Below are positions 18,595-27,441 of a stretch of 64,000 nt of DNA, piece by piece. The notes under the pieces were generated by a model, which saw only the letters and a program-made list of their open reading frames with translations, was not told where the DNA came from and did no database searches. A program made the position numbers and the translations under genes. The DNA is taken from NCBI RefSeq assembly GCF_015555905.1, contig NZ_JADNLK010000013.1, positions 1 to 64,000 on the forward strand, read 5' to 3'. The stretch comes from Clostridium sp. D43t1_170807_H7 (GTDB lineage Bacteria > Bacillota > Clostridia > Clostridiales > Clostridiaceae). How positions within the stretch are numbered: position 1 is the first letter of the stretch; every line of letters begins with the position of its first letter.

Positions 18595-19419
18595 CTATTT
18601 TATAAAAGATGATGGTCTAACGTTAAGTTTTTCCTCTTCTTTATTGTATTCTAAATCAATAATTGAAATATAGTCAGTAGTTCTCTTATTTTCTATTCCA
18701 ACATTATCAACAAGTACTCCTGTTCCAACTAATTCACTATCAAACTCTTTTAAAAGATCTTTAATTCCTTCAGCTGTTCCACCACCTCTTAAGAAGTCAT
18801 CTATAAATACACACTTACTTGATGGTTTCATGCATTTTTTAGCTAATGCCATTTGCTGAATTCTTCCACTTGTACCTGACACATAATTAATTGTAACTGT
18901 TGGTCCTTCTGTAATTTTATTATCTTTTCTTATTATTACTAGTTCTATTCCAAGACTTTTAGCGACCTCATAAGCTAAAGGAATCCCCTTTGTTTCAACA
19001 GTAACTATATAATCTATATTCATATTTTGAAAGTGTGAAGCTAAAATAACCCCAGCTTTACTTACTATTTGTGGGTTATACATTATATCTGTTAAATAAA
19101 CAAAATTTCCAGGTACAATTCTACCTTCTTCTAATAACGCTTCACATAATTCATTTGCAAACTCTTCTCTAGCTTGTTTACCCATTGAAGGAATAAACTT
19201 AATTCCTCCTGCTGCTCCTGAAATAGTTTCTATAGATCCCATCCCTAATTTTTCTAATACTTCTCTAACTATTACTATATCTTCACTAATAGTTGATTTA
19301 GCTGCATTTAAAAGTTCCGAAAATCTATTTAGTCCTATAACTTTATTAGGAGTTTCTATTAATATCTTTGTAATGGCTACAACTCTATTATTTCTACTTA
19401 ATTTTTCCACTTTACTCAC
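18595..19419 (-). CDS. purR: Purine operon repressor PurR
   Basis: A 274-residue repressor with an N-terminal winged helix (about 1-75, RNNRVVAITKILIETPNKVIGLN) and a type I phosphoribosyltransferase-like domain (about 80-270). The PRPP-binding loop is CVFIDDFLRGGGTAEG. PRPP binding lowers its affinity for PurBox operators in front of purine genes. No PurBox pair was recognised upstream of the gene. Length and domain order match B. subtilis PurR. Confidence 0.96.
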   Translation of the reverse strand: MSKVEKLSRNNRVVAITKILIETPNKVIGLNRFSELLNAAKSTISEDIVIVREVLEKLGMGSIETISGAAGGIKFIPSMGKQAREEFANELCEALLEEGRIVPGNFVYLTDIMYNPQIVSKAGVILASHFQNMNIDYIVTVETKGIPLAYEVAKSLGIELVIIRKDNKITEGPTVTINYVSGTSGRIQQMALAKKCMKPSSKCVFIDDFLRGGGTAEGIKDLLKEFDSELVGTGVLVDNVGIENKRTTDYISIIDLEYNKEEEKLNVRPSSFIK

Positions 19420-19828
19420 CTTCCTTATTTTCTCAAAAACACGAATTTTTTCAATTTATCTCACCCGAATATTCATATTTTATTCTATATTCATTACATT
19501 ATCAATACTTTTTTAAGTTATTTATCAGTAATTCCTTATATAAGTTATTTTCTCTGTTTAATTATAAAAATTTATCTTTTTTCTTCCATTTGTAAACGCT
19601 TTATAAACACTTTTCTTCTTATATAATTTTGCTCTTTTTTTTGTAAAATATTTTATATATTTTTTATTTTTTGTGTTCAACCTAGCAAATTTGTATATAA
19701 TTATAAATATATATTTAAATGAGAATCTAATTTTTAATTTAATCATATTTAAATTATGTATAATAGGTTAATTAAATATTAGAAACAAAAATCTCATATT
19801 ATAATCATACAATAAAGGGGTTGATATA
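19420..19828. other. AT-rich divergent intergenic region between purR and murC
   Basis: About 400 bp of very AT-rich sequence separates the divergent purR and murC genes and must hold both promoters. A lysine-rich 62-codon minus-strand frame at 19558-19746 has no ribosome binding site and reads like translated AT-rich noise, so I did not call it. No hairpin repeat or riboswitch motif was recognised. Confidence 0.6.
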
Positions 19829-21217
19829 TTGTCTTTTGATCTTAATTCAAGTAAAAATAGAAAAGTACATTTTATCGGGATTGGCGGGGTAAGCATGAGT
19901 GGACTTGCTGCCGTTTTATTAACAAAAGGATATAAAGTATCTGGATCTGACGCTAAAGAATCTGAAGTTTTAAATAAGCTTAGAGCGTCTGGTGCTGAAA
20001 TTTACATAGGGCATAAAGGTGAAAATCTTAAAAATGTTGATTTAGTAGTATATACCGCTGCGGTTGCCTCTACTAACCCTGAAATAATTGAAGCAAAAAA
20101 TAAAAATATAGAATTAATGGATAGAGCTGAATTTTTAGGCTATATAATGAAAGGTCATAAATACAATGTTGCTGTTGCTGGGACTCATGGAAAAACAACT
20201 ACAACTTCTATGTTATCTCATATAACATTAAATGCAGACTTAGATCCTACAATCTTAGTTGGTGGGGATGTTGATGCTATTCATGGTAACTACAAAATTG
20301 GTGAAAGTGAATATTTCGTAACAGAAGCTTGTGAATATAAAGCATCATTTTTAAAATTCTATCCTTATATAGGGATAATTTTAAATATAGACGCAGATCA
20401 TTTAGATTATTATAGAGATATAAATCACATTGAAGATACTTTTAAAAAGTTCTCTGATTTAATTCCATCTGATGGATATTTAGTTGGATGTGCTGAAGAT
20501 CCTAGAGTATTAGAGGTTATTAATTATGCAAAATGTAATACTATGAGCTATGGTTTTACTAAAGGTGATGTAACTGCAACTAATATTTCATTTAATAATA
20601 AAGGATGTGCTACATTTACAGTTTGTAAAGACGGTCAAAATTTATTTGACGTAACATTAAGTACAACTGGAAAACATAATATACTTAATGCTCTTGCTAC
20701 TATATGTACTTCTTTAATATTAAATATCCCTAAAGAATCTATAATTAGTGGATTAGCTGAGTGTAAGGGTGCTCATAAAAGATTTGAATATAAAGGTGAG
20801 TTCAATGGTGCTACTATAATAGATGATTATGCTCATCATCCTGTTGAGATAAAAGCAACATTATCTACAGCAAAACTTATTGAACACAATAAAACATACT
20901 GTGTATTCCAACCACATACTTATACTAGAACAAAAACGCTTTTTGATGAATTTACAACTTGTTTCTCTTCTGCTGATGAGTTAATCCTAATGGATATTTA
21001 TGCTGCAAGAGAAAAGGATACAGGTTTAGTATCCTCTGATGAGCTTGGAGATGCTATAAGAAAAACTGGATTAAATTGCATAAATCTTCATAGTCATGAA
21101 GAAGTTGCTGATTATTTAGCATCAAAGGTTCACCCTAAAGATCTAATACTTACAGTAGGTGCTGGAGATGTTGTTAAAGTTGGCGACATACTTTTAAATA
21201 AAGCAAAAGAAAAATAA
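19829..21217 (+). CDS. murC: UDP-N-acetylmuramate--L-alanine ligase
   Basis: A 462-residue Mur ligase adding L-Ala to UDP-MurNAc in peptidoglycan precursor synthesis. N-terminal [16 protein letters not shown] binds the UDP substrate. The ATP-binding P-loop is [12 protein letters not shown], followed by [10 protein letters not shown], and the C-terminal domain has [14 protein letters not shown]. Translation starts at TTG 19829 with AAAGGGG eight nt upstream; no better ATG exists. It stands outside the dcw cluster, as in other clostridia near purR. Confidence 0.96.
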   Translation: MSFDLNSSKNRKVHFIGIGGVSMSGLAAVLLTKGYKVSGSDAKESEVLNKLRASGAEIYIGHKGENLKNVDLVVYTAAVASTNPEIIEAKNKNIELMDRAEFLGYIMKGHKYNVAVAGTHGKTTTTSMLSHITLNADLDPTILVGGDVDAIHGNYKIGESEYFVTEACEYKASFLKFYPYIGIILNIDADHLDYYRDINHIEDTFKKFSDLIPSDGYLVGCAEDPRVLEVINYAKCNTMSYGFTKGDVTATNISFNNKGCATFTVCKDGQNLFDVTLSTTGKHNILNALATICTSLILNIPKESIISGLAECKGAHKRFEYKGEFNGATIIDDYAHHPVEIKATLSTAKLIEHNKTYCVFQPHTYTRTKTLFDEFTTCFSSADELILMDIYAAREKDTGLVSSDELGDAIRKTGLNCINLHSHEEVADYLASKVHPKDLILTVGAGDVVKVGDILLNKAKEK

Positions 21218-21230
21218 CGAGGTGATTTTT

Positions 21231-22049
21231 ATGGATTTATTAACTCAAATTAAAGCTTCAGCTGATTTTATTTTAAAAGAAAGTAAATACAAACCAGAAA
21301 TAGGATTAATACTTGGTTCTGGATTAGGTTCATTAGCAGATACTATCGAAGATGCAGAGTATTATAACTATTCTGATATTCCTAATTTTCCTACATCAAC
21401 TGTAGAAGGGCATGCTGGTAGATTAGTTATTGGTAAGCTTGGAAATAAACAAGTAGTTGCTATGCAAGGAAGATTCCATTACTATGAAGGATATTCTTTA
21501 GATAAAGTAACTTTCCCTGTAAGAGTGATGAAGTTATTAGGTGTTTCAAAGCTTATAGTTACAAATGCTGCTGGTGCTGTTAATAAAGATTTTAATGCTG
21601 GAGATTTAATGATTATTACTGATCATATTAACTTCTGTGGATCAAATCCTTTATTTGGACATAATCTTGATGAATTTGGACCTAGATTCCCTGATATGTC
21701 TGAAGCTTACAACTTAGAACTTAGAAATAAGGTTTTAGAAGCTGGTAAAGGGCTAGGAATAAAATTACAACAAGGAGTATATGTAATGTTCTCTGGACCT
21801 ACTTACGAAACTCCTGCTGAAGTAAGATTTGCAAAAATTATGGGTGGAGACGCTGTTGGTATGTCAACTGTTCCAGAAGTAATTGTTGCAAACCACTGTG
21901 GTATTAAAACAGTTGGTATTTCTTGCTTAACAAATATGGCTGCTGGAATACTAGATCAACCTTTAAATCATGAAGAGGTTATCGAAACTTCTGCTAGAGT
22001 TAGAAATGACTTTATAAAATTAATGAATAGAGTAATTGAAGTAATATAA
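21231..22049 (+). CDS. Purine nucleoside phosphorylase (type I, inosine/guanosine)
   Basis: A 272-residue trimeric-type PNP that phosphorolyses purine nucleosides to base plus ribose-1-phosphate for salvage. Signatures: LILGSGLGSLAD phosphate loop, GHAGRLVIG, MQGRFHYYEGY, VTNAAGAVN and GDAVGMSTVPEVIVA, with the base-binding SCLTNMAAG. ATG 21231 is preceded by GAGGTG; a GTG three codons earlier is that site itself. It follows murC by 13 bp, so the two form an operon. Confidence 0.95.
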   Translation: MDLLTQIKASADFILKESKYKPEIGLILGSGLGSLADTIEDAEYYNYSDIPNFPTSTVEGHAGRLVIGKLGNKQVVAMQGRFHYYEGYSLDKVTFPVRVMKLLGVSKLIVTNAAGAVNKDFNAGDLMIITDHINFCGSNPLFGHNLDEFGPRFPDMSEAYNLELRNKVLEAGKGLGIKLQQGVYVMFSGPTYETPAEVRFAKIMGGDAVGMSTVPEVIVANHCGIKTVGISCLTNMAAGILDQPLNHEEVIETSARVRNDFIKLMNRVIEVI

Positions 22050-22055
22050 AAATAG

Positions 22056-22088
22056 TTAAAGCTACACACTTACTAGTGCGTAGCTTTA
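22056..22088 (+). terminator. Terminator after purine nucleoside phosphorylase
   Basis: A stem TTAAAGCTAC-CACT against AGTG-GTAGCTTTAA with one mismatch and a 4-nt loop, just past the stop codon. The tail TAATAATTTAA is only moderately T-rich. It lies between convergent genes and may serve both. Confidence 0.65.
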
Positions 22089-22138
22089 ATAATTTAATCC
22101 CTTATTTATGATATAGTTCACTTTCAATTATTTTAAAA

Positions 22139-23215
22139 CTATAATACCGTAATTTCTTTAGTAACAGTATTTAATACTTCACATCCATCTTTAGTTACAA
22201 GAACTAAGTCTTCAATTCTAACTCCTATATTATCCTTTAAGTAAATCCCTGGCTCAACAGAGAATATCATACCAGCTTTAACTTCATCATCATTTACAGA
22301 ACTAACATTTCCGAAGTCATGAACTTCAATTCCTATACTGTGACCAGTTCTATGAGTGAAATATTCTCCATATCCAGCATCAGTAATTACATTTCTAGCT
22401 GCCTTATCAATATCAGAGAACTTAACGCCTTCCTTAATTATTGAAATTGCCTTTTCATTTGCATTCTTTACTATATTATAAACTTCAGCATGTTCTTTAC
22501 TTGGCTCTTTACCTATAAATACAGTTCTAGTCATATCTGAGCAGTAATTTTTATATTTTCCTCCAATATCTAAAACTACACTATCTCCAACCTTTATTTT
22601 ATCCTTACCTGTTCCATGATGTGGATCAGCACCATTAGGACTTGTCGCTATTATTGGTGAAAATGAAAAGCCTGATGCCCCTTCTTCTTCATAAATTTCA
22701 TGTAAAAGATTTGCATAATACTTTTCTGAGAATCCTGCCTTTAAGTTCTTCCAAAGCTTTAACATTACTGCATCATTTATTTTAGAAGATTCTCTCATTA
22801 TTTGAATTTCTTCTTCATCTTTTATCATTCTTAAAGTATCTATTATAGGTGATGAATTAACAAAAGCTTTTACAACATTTCTTCCCATAAGGTCTATTAA
22901 AAAATGTGATGGTAAATTTTTATCTACCCCTAGTACTTCACCTTTTCTCACTATATTAGCTAACCTATCTATTGGATTTTCTATATCATCATACCAAACT
23001 ATTTCTACACCTAAATCCTCATTTATAGGAAACAATTTATTTACTATAAATTTATGATTTCCCTTAGAATCCAAATATAAAGCTATTAATCTTTCACCAG
23101 GATGGATCATCTTTCCTGTTAAATAAAATATAGACTCCATAGAAGTAACTATTAATTGTGGAATTTTATTTTCATCCATTTTTATTAATACTTCTCTAAC
23201 TCTAGAATTCTTCAT
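22139..23215 (-). CDS. Xaa-Pro aminopeptidase-like M24 family peptidase
   Basis: A 358-residue M24 (pita-bread) metallopeptidase. The creatinase-like N-terminal domain (about 1-125) precedes the catalytic domain. Metal ligands are visible: Asp in VVLDIGGKYKNYCSDMTRT (two Asp), His in RTGHSIGIEVHD, Glu in VEPGIYL and Glu in VRIEDLVLV. It is expected to remove an N-terminal residue next to proline. GGAGGTG lies nine nt before ATG 23215; the ORF extends five codons into that site. A paralogue lies at 50.5 kb. Confidence 0.9.
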   Translation of the reverse strand: MKNSRVREVLIKMDENKIPQLIVTSMESIFYLTGKMIHPGERLIALYLDSKGNHKFIVNKLFPINEDLGVEIVWYDDIENPIDRLANIVRKGEVLGVDKNLPSHFLIDLMGRNVVKAFVNSSPIIDTLRMIKDEEEIQIMRESSKINDAVMLKLWKNLKAGFSEKYYANLLHEIYEEEGASGFSFSPIIATSPNGADPHHGTGKDKIKVGDSVVLDIGGKYKNYCSDMTRTVFIGKEPSKEHAEVYNIVKNANEKAISIIKEGVKFSDIDKAARNVITDAGYGEYFTHRTGHSIGIEVHDFGNVSSVNDDEVKAGMIFSVEPGIYLKDNIGVRIEDLVLVTKDGCEVLNTVTKEITVL

Positions 23216-23413
23216 ATGTAACACCTCCATATATTGCTTTTATATTCTAGTCTTTATAATAACTTAAAATTTTCATATTATCCATAATTTAATTTACTAC
23301 TTTTATCGTTTTTTTTATTTATAGTGATATAATTATTTTATAATAATTTATCTCTATTTTTTGGTTATGACCATATAAATAGTCTAATTTTAAGAAAATT
23401 GGAGGATAATAAA

Positions 23414-24112
23414 ATGAAATTGGCAGTTATATCAGATATTCATGGAAATATTTATGCACTAATGAAAGCTCTTGAAGATATAGATGAACAAAAAGTTGAT
23501 AAAATAATTTGCTTAGGCGATTTAGTTGGATATGGCCCTCATCCAAATGAAGTTGTGGCATTAATTAAAAGACGAGAAATTCCTTGTATAAAAGGTAATT
23601 ATGATGCCTCAGTAGTAGATGGTGACTATACCTATATTAGAAATACTGCAATAAACTCATTTGCACTACCTTGGGCAAGTAACGAAGTTAGAGTTTCAAA
23701 TAAATACTTTTTAGATTCACTACCAACATCACTTAAATATACCTTTAATGAAGTTAACTTTCTATTTACTCATGGAAGTCCTAATGCAATTAATGATTAC
23801 TTATTTGAAGATGCCGCTAACACAATAGAAGTTATGAATCAATTAGAAGATGATGTTTTAGTATGTGCTCATACTCATATACCTTGTGCAAAAAAATATG
23901 GAAACAAATTATTAATTAACGTTGGTAGTGTTGGAAAACCTAAAATAGGAAAACCTAATCCTACATATGCAATAATCGAAATTGAAGATAATGGAGAAGT
24001 TAAAGTTACATTTAGATATTTAGAATATGAATTTAAAAGAATAGTTAAAGATTGTACCATGTTAAACTTCCCCCCAGCCATTACATCTTCTTACGAAACC
24101 GGAAAAGAATAA
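23414..24112 (+). CDS. Calcineurin-like metallophosphoesterase (YfcE/MJ0936-like family)
   Basis: A 232-residue phosphoesterase with the di-metal motifs of the family: AVISDIHGN (Asp, His), CLGDLVGYGPHPNE (GDxVG), KGNYDA (GNxD), THGSP and AHTHIPC. Family members hydrolyse phosphodiesters or small nucleotides; the substrate here is unknown. The start is set by TTGGAGGAT before ATG 23414. It stands alone, flanked downstream by the palindromic repeat region. Confidence 0.88.
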   Translation: MKLAVISDIHGNIYALMKALEDIDEQKVDKIICLGDLVGYGPHPNEVVALIKRREIPCIKGNYDASVVDGDYTYIRNTAINSFALPWASNEVRVSNKYFLDSLPTSLKYTFNEVNFLFTHGSPNAINDYLFEDAANTIEVMNQLEDDVLVCAHTHIPCAKKYGNKLLINVGSVGKPKIGKPNPTYAIIEIEDNGEVKVTFRYLEYEFKRIVKDCTMLNFPPAITSSYETGKE

Positions 24113-24128
24113 ACTTATAACTAAATTG

Positions 24129-24414
24129 TTCGTTAAAGCTTAAGTGCCGTGATGCCGAAAATTAATGATATTACCTCCAGGAATTAGTGTAATGTTCGTT
24201 AAGAATTTATATTGTTTTTTCCAGAAAAAGTCCTAAAGCTTCGAAGTTCACTATCGTTTACCTCAGCCTCTTAACGGACTTTTTCTTCCAAAAACAATTA
24301 AATTCTAGAACTTAATTACAATATTCCTTCCGATAATATCATTAATTTTTCTATATCACTAGCTTTTAAGCTAAAGGATACAATTTCCTGTGTAACCACC
24401 TTAAGAGTTAACGA
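24129..24414. repeat. Long imperfect palindrome P1 (about 285 bp)
   Basis: The stretch folds on itself over most of its length. Perfect 16-bp arms AAAATTAATGATATTA (24158-24173) and their complement (24334-24349) are nested within outer arms near 24129 (TTCGTTAAAGCTTAAG) and 24400-24414 (CTTAAGAGTTAACG). Inner arms are GAATTTA-ATTGTTTTT and AGAAAAAGTCC with their complements. The left arm recurs at 52322-52385 with about 85-90 percent identity. No open frame is present. It is a MITE-like non-coding element. Confidence 0.8.
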
Positions 24415-24652
24415 CTTCTGCTATATTTTATATAATAACTTGTTAACTTATAAATATATATTTTTAAATAAACTAAAAATATTAATATACAAATTAACTT
24501 TAATACAAGAAAAATTTGTAGCACAAAACATTAACTATAAAGTGGTGTCTTATAAGCAAACACATGTAAAAAGAAAAAAATGAAATATTAATTTGGAGGT
24601 ATGATTGAAATTAAACCGTAGAATTTAATAATTGATGGAGTAAAGTTTGCGT

Positions 24653-24693
24653 TAAGTGAAGCTCTAAATCTTGATTTAGTTAGCTGAACTTAC
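24653..24693 (-). repeat. Interspersed hairpin repeat (family 1), inside P2
   Basis: Minus-strand copy. TAAGT/ACTTA outer stem, AGCT/AGCT middle stem, CTAAATC/GATTTAG inner stem. The middle stem differs at both sides from the GACT/AGTC form of the asnS copy, so pairing is kept. Confidence 0.85.
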
Positions 24694-24760
24694 TCCTCTG
24701 AGCGATAGTGAAGAGTGAGTTTCATTTTAAAAGGAAGCACCTTCTCCTTGCGTCGAATGT

Positions 24761-24801
24761 GTAAGTTCGATTTACAAAATTGAAATTTTGAATCTCACTT
24801 A
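24761..24801 (+). repeat. Interspersed hairpin repeat (family 1), inside P2
   Basis: Plus-strand copy, head to head with the copy at 24653. TAAGT/ACTTA outer, GATT/AATC middle and CAAAATT/AATTTTG inner stems. The spacer 24694-24760 reappears, inverted and about 88 percent identical, at 52496-52566. Confidence 0.85.
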
Positions 24802-24915
24802 AGTTTAAAAACTTTAGCTAACTTTACGGAATCAATTATATAAATTCTAGGTGAAAATTTCACCATTACTGGAAAATAAATATTTCATTTTTTCGCTTCC
24901 ATGTTGTGCGCAATA

Positions 24916-25338
24916 TTATTCGATTATTGTTCCAACAATTCGTAGCTTTTTCAATATATCTTTTTCATCTTTATGACATGTTTCAAAATATTCTGTTAAA
25001 TCTCTTCCTGCACTTAATCCATAATGATTCCCACCACTCCATTTTGACACACCAGTCACATCATACACTATTCCTCCAACTGAAATATATGACTTTGCTC
25101 CATTTTTTCCATTGTATTTAGCTAATTCACCTACTGTAAATACTCTTTGATGCTGTACTTTTTTTACTGTAGTTTTCAACTTATTCTTTTCCTCATCTAA
25201 GTATTCTGTTATTTCATCAAAAACCTTTTCCATTACCTTAATTATTGTTTCACAATACTCTTTTGGATATGTTTGCAGTAAATTTTTCAATTGATTAATT
25301 TCACAATATTTTTGTTGCAAGAAATCTTTTTTAATCAT
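24916..25338 (-). CDS. Cytochrome b5-like heme/steroid-binding domain protein
   Basis: A 140-residue protein. Residues about 1-60 are helical and charged (possible coiled coil). The C-terminal half is a cytochrome b5-like domain: FTVGELAKYNGKNGAKSYISVGGIVYDVTGVSKWSGGNHYGLSAGRDLTEYFETCH. The His in GGNHYGLSAG and the His in FETCHKDE are candidate heme ligands, although many clostridial members of this family may bind other ligands. No signal peptide is seen. ATG 25338 follows GGAGG; upstream codons overlap that site. It is isolated between palindromes and the asnS leader, with no functional neighbours. Confidence 0.85.
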   Translation of the reverse strand: MIKKDFLQQKYCEINQLKNLLQTYPKEYCETIIKVMEKVFDEITEYLDEEKNKLKTTVKKVQHQRVFTVGELAKYNGKNGAKSYISVGGIVYDVTGVSKWSGGNHYGLSAGRDLTEYFETCHKDEKDILKKLRIVGTIIE

Positions 25339-25384
25339 TATTTCCTCCAAAAAACATTCTTTAAATATATATTATGAAATTAAG

Positions 25385-25413
25385 TTGCAAATGTTAGTAA
25401 AGTGTTGTAAAAT
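25385..25413 (+). promoter_or_regulatory. Predicted promoter of the asnS T-box leader
   Basis: TTGCAA (25385-25390) and TAAAAT (25408-25413) are separated by exactly 17 bp. The start of transcription would be about 25420, just before the T-box stem I. Confidence 0.65.
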
Positions 25414-25439
25414 CGTATTAATAAAATCTCAAAATTTTA

Positions 25440-25748
25440 CTGACTATGATGAGAAGAGTAACTTTTGAAGGTAGTTTTAGCGAGTAAGGGATGGTGTAAG
25501 CCTTATACGAAATCAACTGTGAAGAACATCTCTGAGTTTCTAACTGAACAAGTGAAAAAGGATTCATCTTTTCCTATGGTCAAGATGTAAGTTCGACTAA
25601 CCAAATTTAAATTTGGAGTCTCACTTAATTAGGCTTAGACGGCTAAATGTCGTTATTAATTTACTAAGTGGCCTTTTTTAGGCAATTTGGGTGGTACCAC
25701 GTAAGTAATTCCTTTCGTCCCATTTATATGGGATGAAGGGATTTTTTT
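25440..25748 (+). promoter_or_regulatory. T-box leader of asnS (specifier AAC, Asn)
   Basis: The T-box core GGGTGGTACCACG is at 25689-25701. It is followed by a terminator: ATTCCTTTCGTCCCAT paired with ATGGGATGAAGGGAT (about 25708-25742) plus a run of seven T. Stem I begins near GATGAGAAGAGTAAC. Aligning its 3' side with the metG and ileS leaders of this window (GAAG-specifier) gives AAC at 25525-25527, the Asn codon that matches the downstream gene. Uncharged tRNA-Asn would stabilise the antiterminator. A family 1 repeat (25587-25627) sits between stem I and the antiterminator. Confidence 0.93.
25587..25627 (+). repeat. Interspersed hairpin repeat (family 1) inside the asnS T-box leader
   Basis: TAAGT/ACTTA, GACT/AGTC and CCAAATTT/AAATTTGG stems, the best-paired copy in the window. 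It lies in the stem I to antiterminator interval and would form its own hairpin in the leader transcript without touching the T-box core. Confidence 0.9.
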
Positions 25749-25803
25749 ATTGCTTTTATTTAAATTTGAAAATAATAAAAATATTTTTTAACAGGAGGTT
25801 ATT

Positions 25804-27198
25804 ATGAAAAACGTAGTTTTAGTAAAATCACTTTATAGAAATACTGATGAATACTTATCTAAAGAAATCACAATTTCTGGATGGATAAGAACTTTAAGAG
25901 CTTCTAATGCATTTGGGTTTATCGAAGTAAATGATGGTTCTTTCTTTAAAAATATTCAAGTTGTTTTTGATAACAAATTAGAAAACTTTAAGGATATTGC
26001 TAAATTACCAATTAGCTCATCAATAAAAGTTGTTGGTACTTTAGTTCCAACACCAGAAGCTAAGCAACCATTTGAAATTCAAGCAAAAGAAGTTATTATC
26101 GAAGGAATGTCTGATTCTGATTATCCACTACAAAAGAAAAGACATACATTTGAATACTTAAGAACAATTGCTCACTTAAGACCAAGAAGTAACGCTTTCT
26201 CAGCTGTATTTAGAGTTCGTTCCGTTGCTGCTTATGCTATTCACAAGTTCTTCCAAGACCAAGGCTTTGTATATACAAATACACCAATCTTAACTGGAAG
26301 TGACTGTGAAGGTGCAGGTGAAATGTTTAAAGTTACTACTTTAGACTTTGACAATGTTCCAAGAACTGAAGATGGAAGTGTTGATTACAAAGAAGATTTC
26401 TTTGGTAAAGAAACTAACCTTACAGTTTCTGGACAATTAAATGCAGAAACATTTGCTTTAGCATTTAGAAATGTTTATACTTTCGGTCCAACTTTCAGAG
26501 CTGAAAACTCAAATACAGCTAGACATGCTGCTGAATTCTGGATGGTTGAGCCTGAAATAGCATTTGCTGATTTACAAGATGATATGGAATTAGCAGAAGG
26601 AATGTTAAAATACGTAATTAAATACGTTATGGATGAATGTCCAGAAGAAATGGCATTCTTTAACCAATTCGTTGAAAAAGGTCTATTAGATAAATTAAAT
26701 CATATTGTAACTTCTGATTTTGGAAAAGTTACTTATACTGAAGCAGTTGAAATGTTAAAGAACTGTGGTAAGACATTCGAATATCCAGTTGAATGGGGAG
26801 TTGATCTTCAAACTGAACATGAAAGATATTTAACTGAAGAAATATTTAAGAGACCAGTATTCGTTACTGACTATCCAAAAGATATTAAAGCATTCTATAT
26901 GAGACTTAACGATGATGGAAAGACTGTTGCAGCAACTGACTGCTTAGTTCCTGGTATAGGTGAAATCATCGGTGGTAGCCAAAGAGAAGAAAGACTTGAT
27001 GTTTTAAAAGCTAGAATGGCTGAATTAGGTCTTAAAGAAGAAGATTACTGGTGGTATTTAGAACTTAGAAAATACGGAGAAACTAAGCATGCTGGATTTG
27101 GACTAGGATTCGAAAGATTAATAATGTACATTACTGGTATGTCAAATATCAGAGACGTTATACCATTCCCAAGAACTACTGGTCAATCTGACTTCTAA
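25804..27198 (+). CDS. asnS: Asparaginyl-tRNA synthetase
   Basis: A 464-residue class IIb aminoacyl-tRNA synthetase. The N-terminal OB-fold anticodon-binding domain (about 17-100, [23 protein letters not shown]) precedes the catalytic core. Motif 2 is [26 protein letters not shown], and motif 3 is [17 protein letters not shown]. The residues match AsnRS rather than AspRS. AGGAGG lies 6 nt before the ATG. Expression is controlled by the Asn T-box directly upstream. Confidence 0.97.
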   Translation: MKNVVLVKSLYRNTDEYLSKEITISGWIRTLRASNAFGFIEVNDGSFFKNIQVVFDNKLENFKDIAKLPISSSIKVVGTLVPTPEAKQPFEIQAKEVIIEGMSDSDYPLQKKRHTFEYLRTIAHLRPRSNAFSAVFRVRSVAAYAIHKFFQDQGFVYTNTPILTGSDCEGAGEMFKVTTLDFDNVPRTEDGSVDYKEDFFGKETNLTVSGQLNAETFALAFRNVYTFGPTFRAENSNTARHAAEFWMVEPEIAFADLQDDMELAEGMLKYVIKYVMDECPEEMAFFNQFVEKGLLDKLNHIVTSDFGKVTYTEAVEMLKNCGKTFEYPVEWGVDLQTEHERYLTEEIFKRPVFVTDYPKDIKAFYMRLNDDGKTVAATDCLVPGIGEIIGGSQREERLDVLKARMAELGLKEEDYWWYLELRKYGETKHAGFGLGFERLIMYITGMSNIRDVIPFPRTTGQSDF

Positions 27199-27207
27199 AA
27201 TTTAAAC

Positions 27208-27241
27208 AAAGAGCTAGCAAGCATAAAATCGCTAGCTCTTT
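27208..27241 (+). terminator. Terminator after asnS
   Basis: A perfect 11-bp stem AAAGAGCTAGC with its complement and a 12-nt loop, 10 bp after the asnS stop codon; the tail is T-rich but interrupted. Confidence 0.8.
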
Positions 27242-27320
27242 ATTTACTTAAAATTATTTTTGAATTTTTATATTTATCTGAATAAAAATTTACGATTAGG
27301 TACATAATTATAATGTAAAT

Positions 27321-27387
27321 ATAAAACCTGTAATACACAGGTTCCCATCCCCCCATTATAAAAAAAAGCGCGCAAGCGCTTTTTTTT
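27321..27387 (+). ncRNA. Candidate C-rich small RNA
   Basis: A TATAAT box (27309-27314) precedes about 67 nt containing a small hairpin, AACCTGT/ACAGGTT (27325-27343). An unpaired C-rich stretch CCCATCCCCCCA (27344-27355) follows. The unit ends with a strong terminator, AGCGC-GCAA-GCGCT, plus seven T. The nrdG gene on the other strand has its own separate terminator, so this terminator is not needed for it. No ORF with a ribosome binding site. No clear -35 box is visible. The C-run could pair with Shine-Dalgarno sequences. Confidence 0.5.
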
Positions 27388-27399
27388 ATATGAAAAAGA

Positions 27400-27430
27400 G
27401 ATATTAATTTTATAAAAACAAATTAATATC
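27400..27430 (-). terminator. Terminator after nrdG
   Basis: A 10-bp stem GATATTAATT with its complement lies 12 bp after the nrdG stop codon. On the minus strand it is followed by TCTTTTTC. Confidence 0.7.
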
Positions 27431-27441
27431 CTTAAAAAAAC

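Larger units (their letters stand above)
24571..24895. repeat. Long imperfect palindrome P2 with two inverted family 1 repeats in its centre
   Basis: Outer arms include AAAAAATGAAATATT (about 24575-24589) facing AATATTTCATTTTTT near 24880-24894. Inside these are GTAGAATTTAATAATTGAT against ATCAATTATATAAATTCTA, and GTAAAGTT against AACTTTAC. The centre, 24653-24801, is a composite of two head-to-head family 1 hairpins with a shared spacer. No gene is present. Confidence 0.8.

Noticed and set aside
19558-19746. 62-codon lysine-rich minus-strand frame between purR and murC
   Set aside because: No ribosome binding site and composition of translated AT-rich DNA.
24906-25121. Plus-strand frame overlapping the cytochrome b5-like gene
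   Set aside because: It is the antisense shadow of a gene with a clear domain, and has no ribosome binding site.
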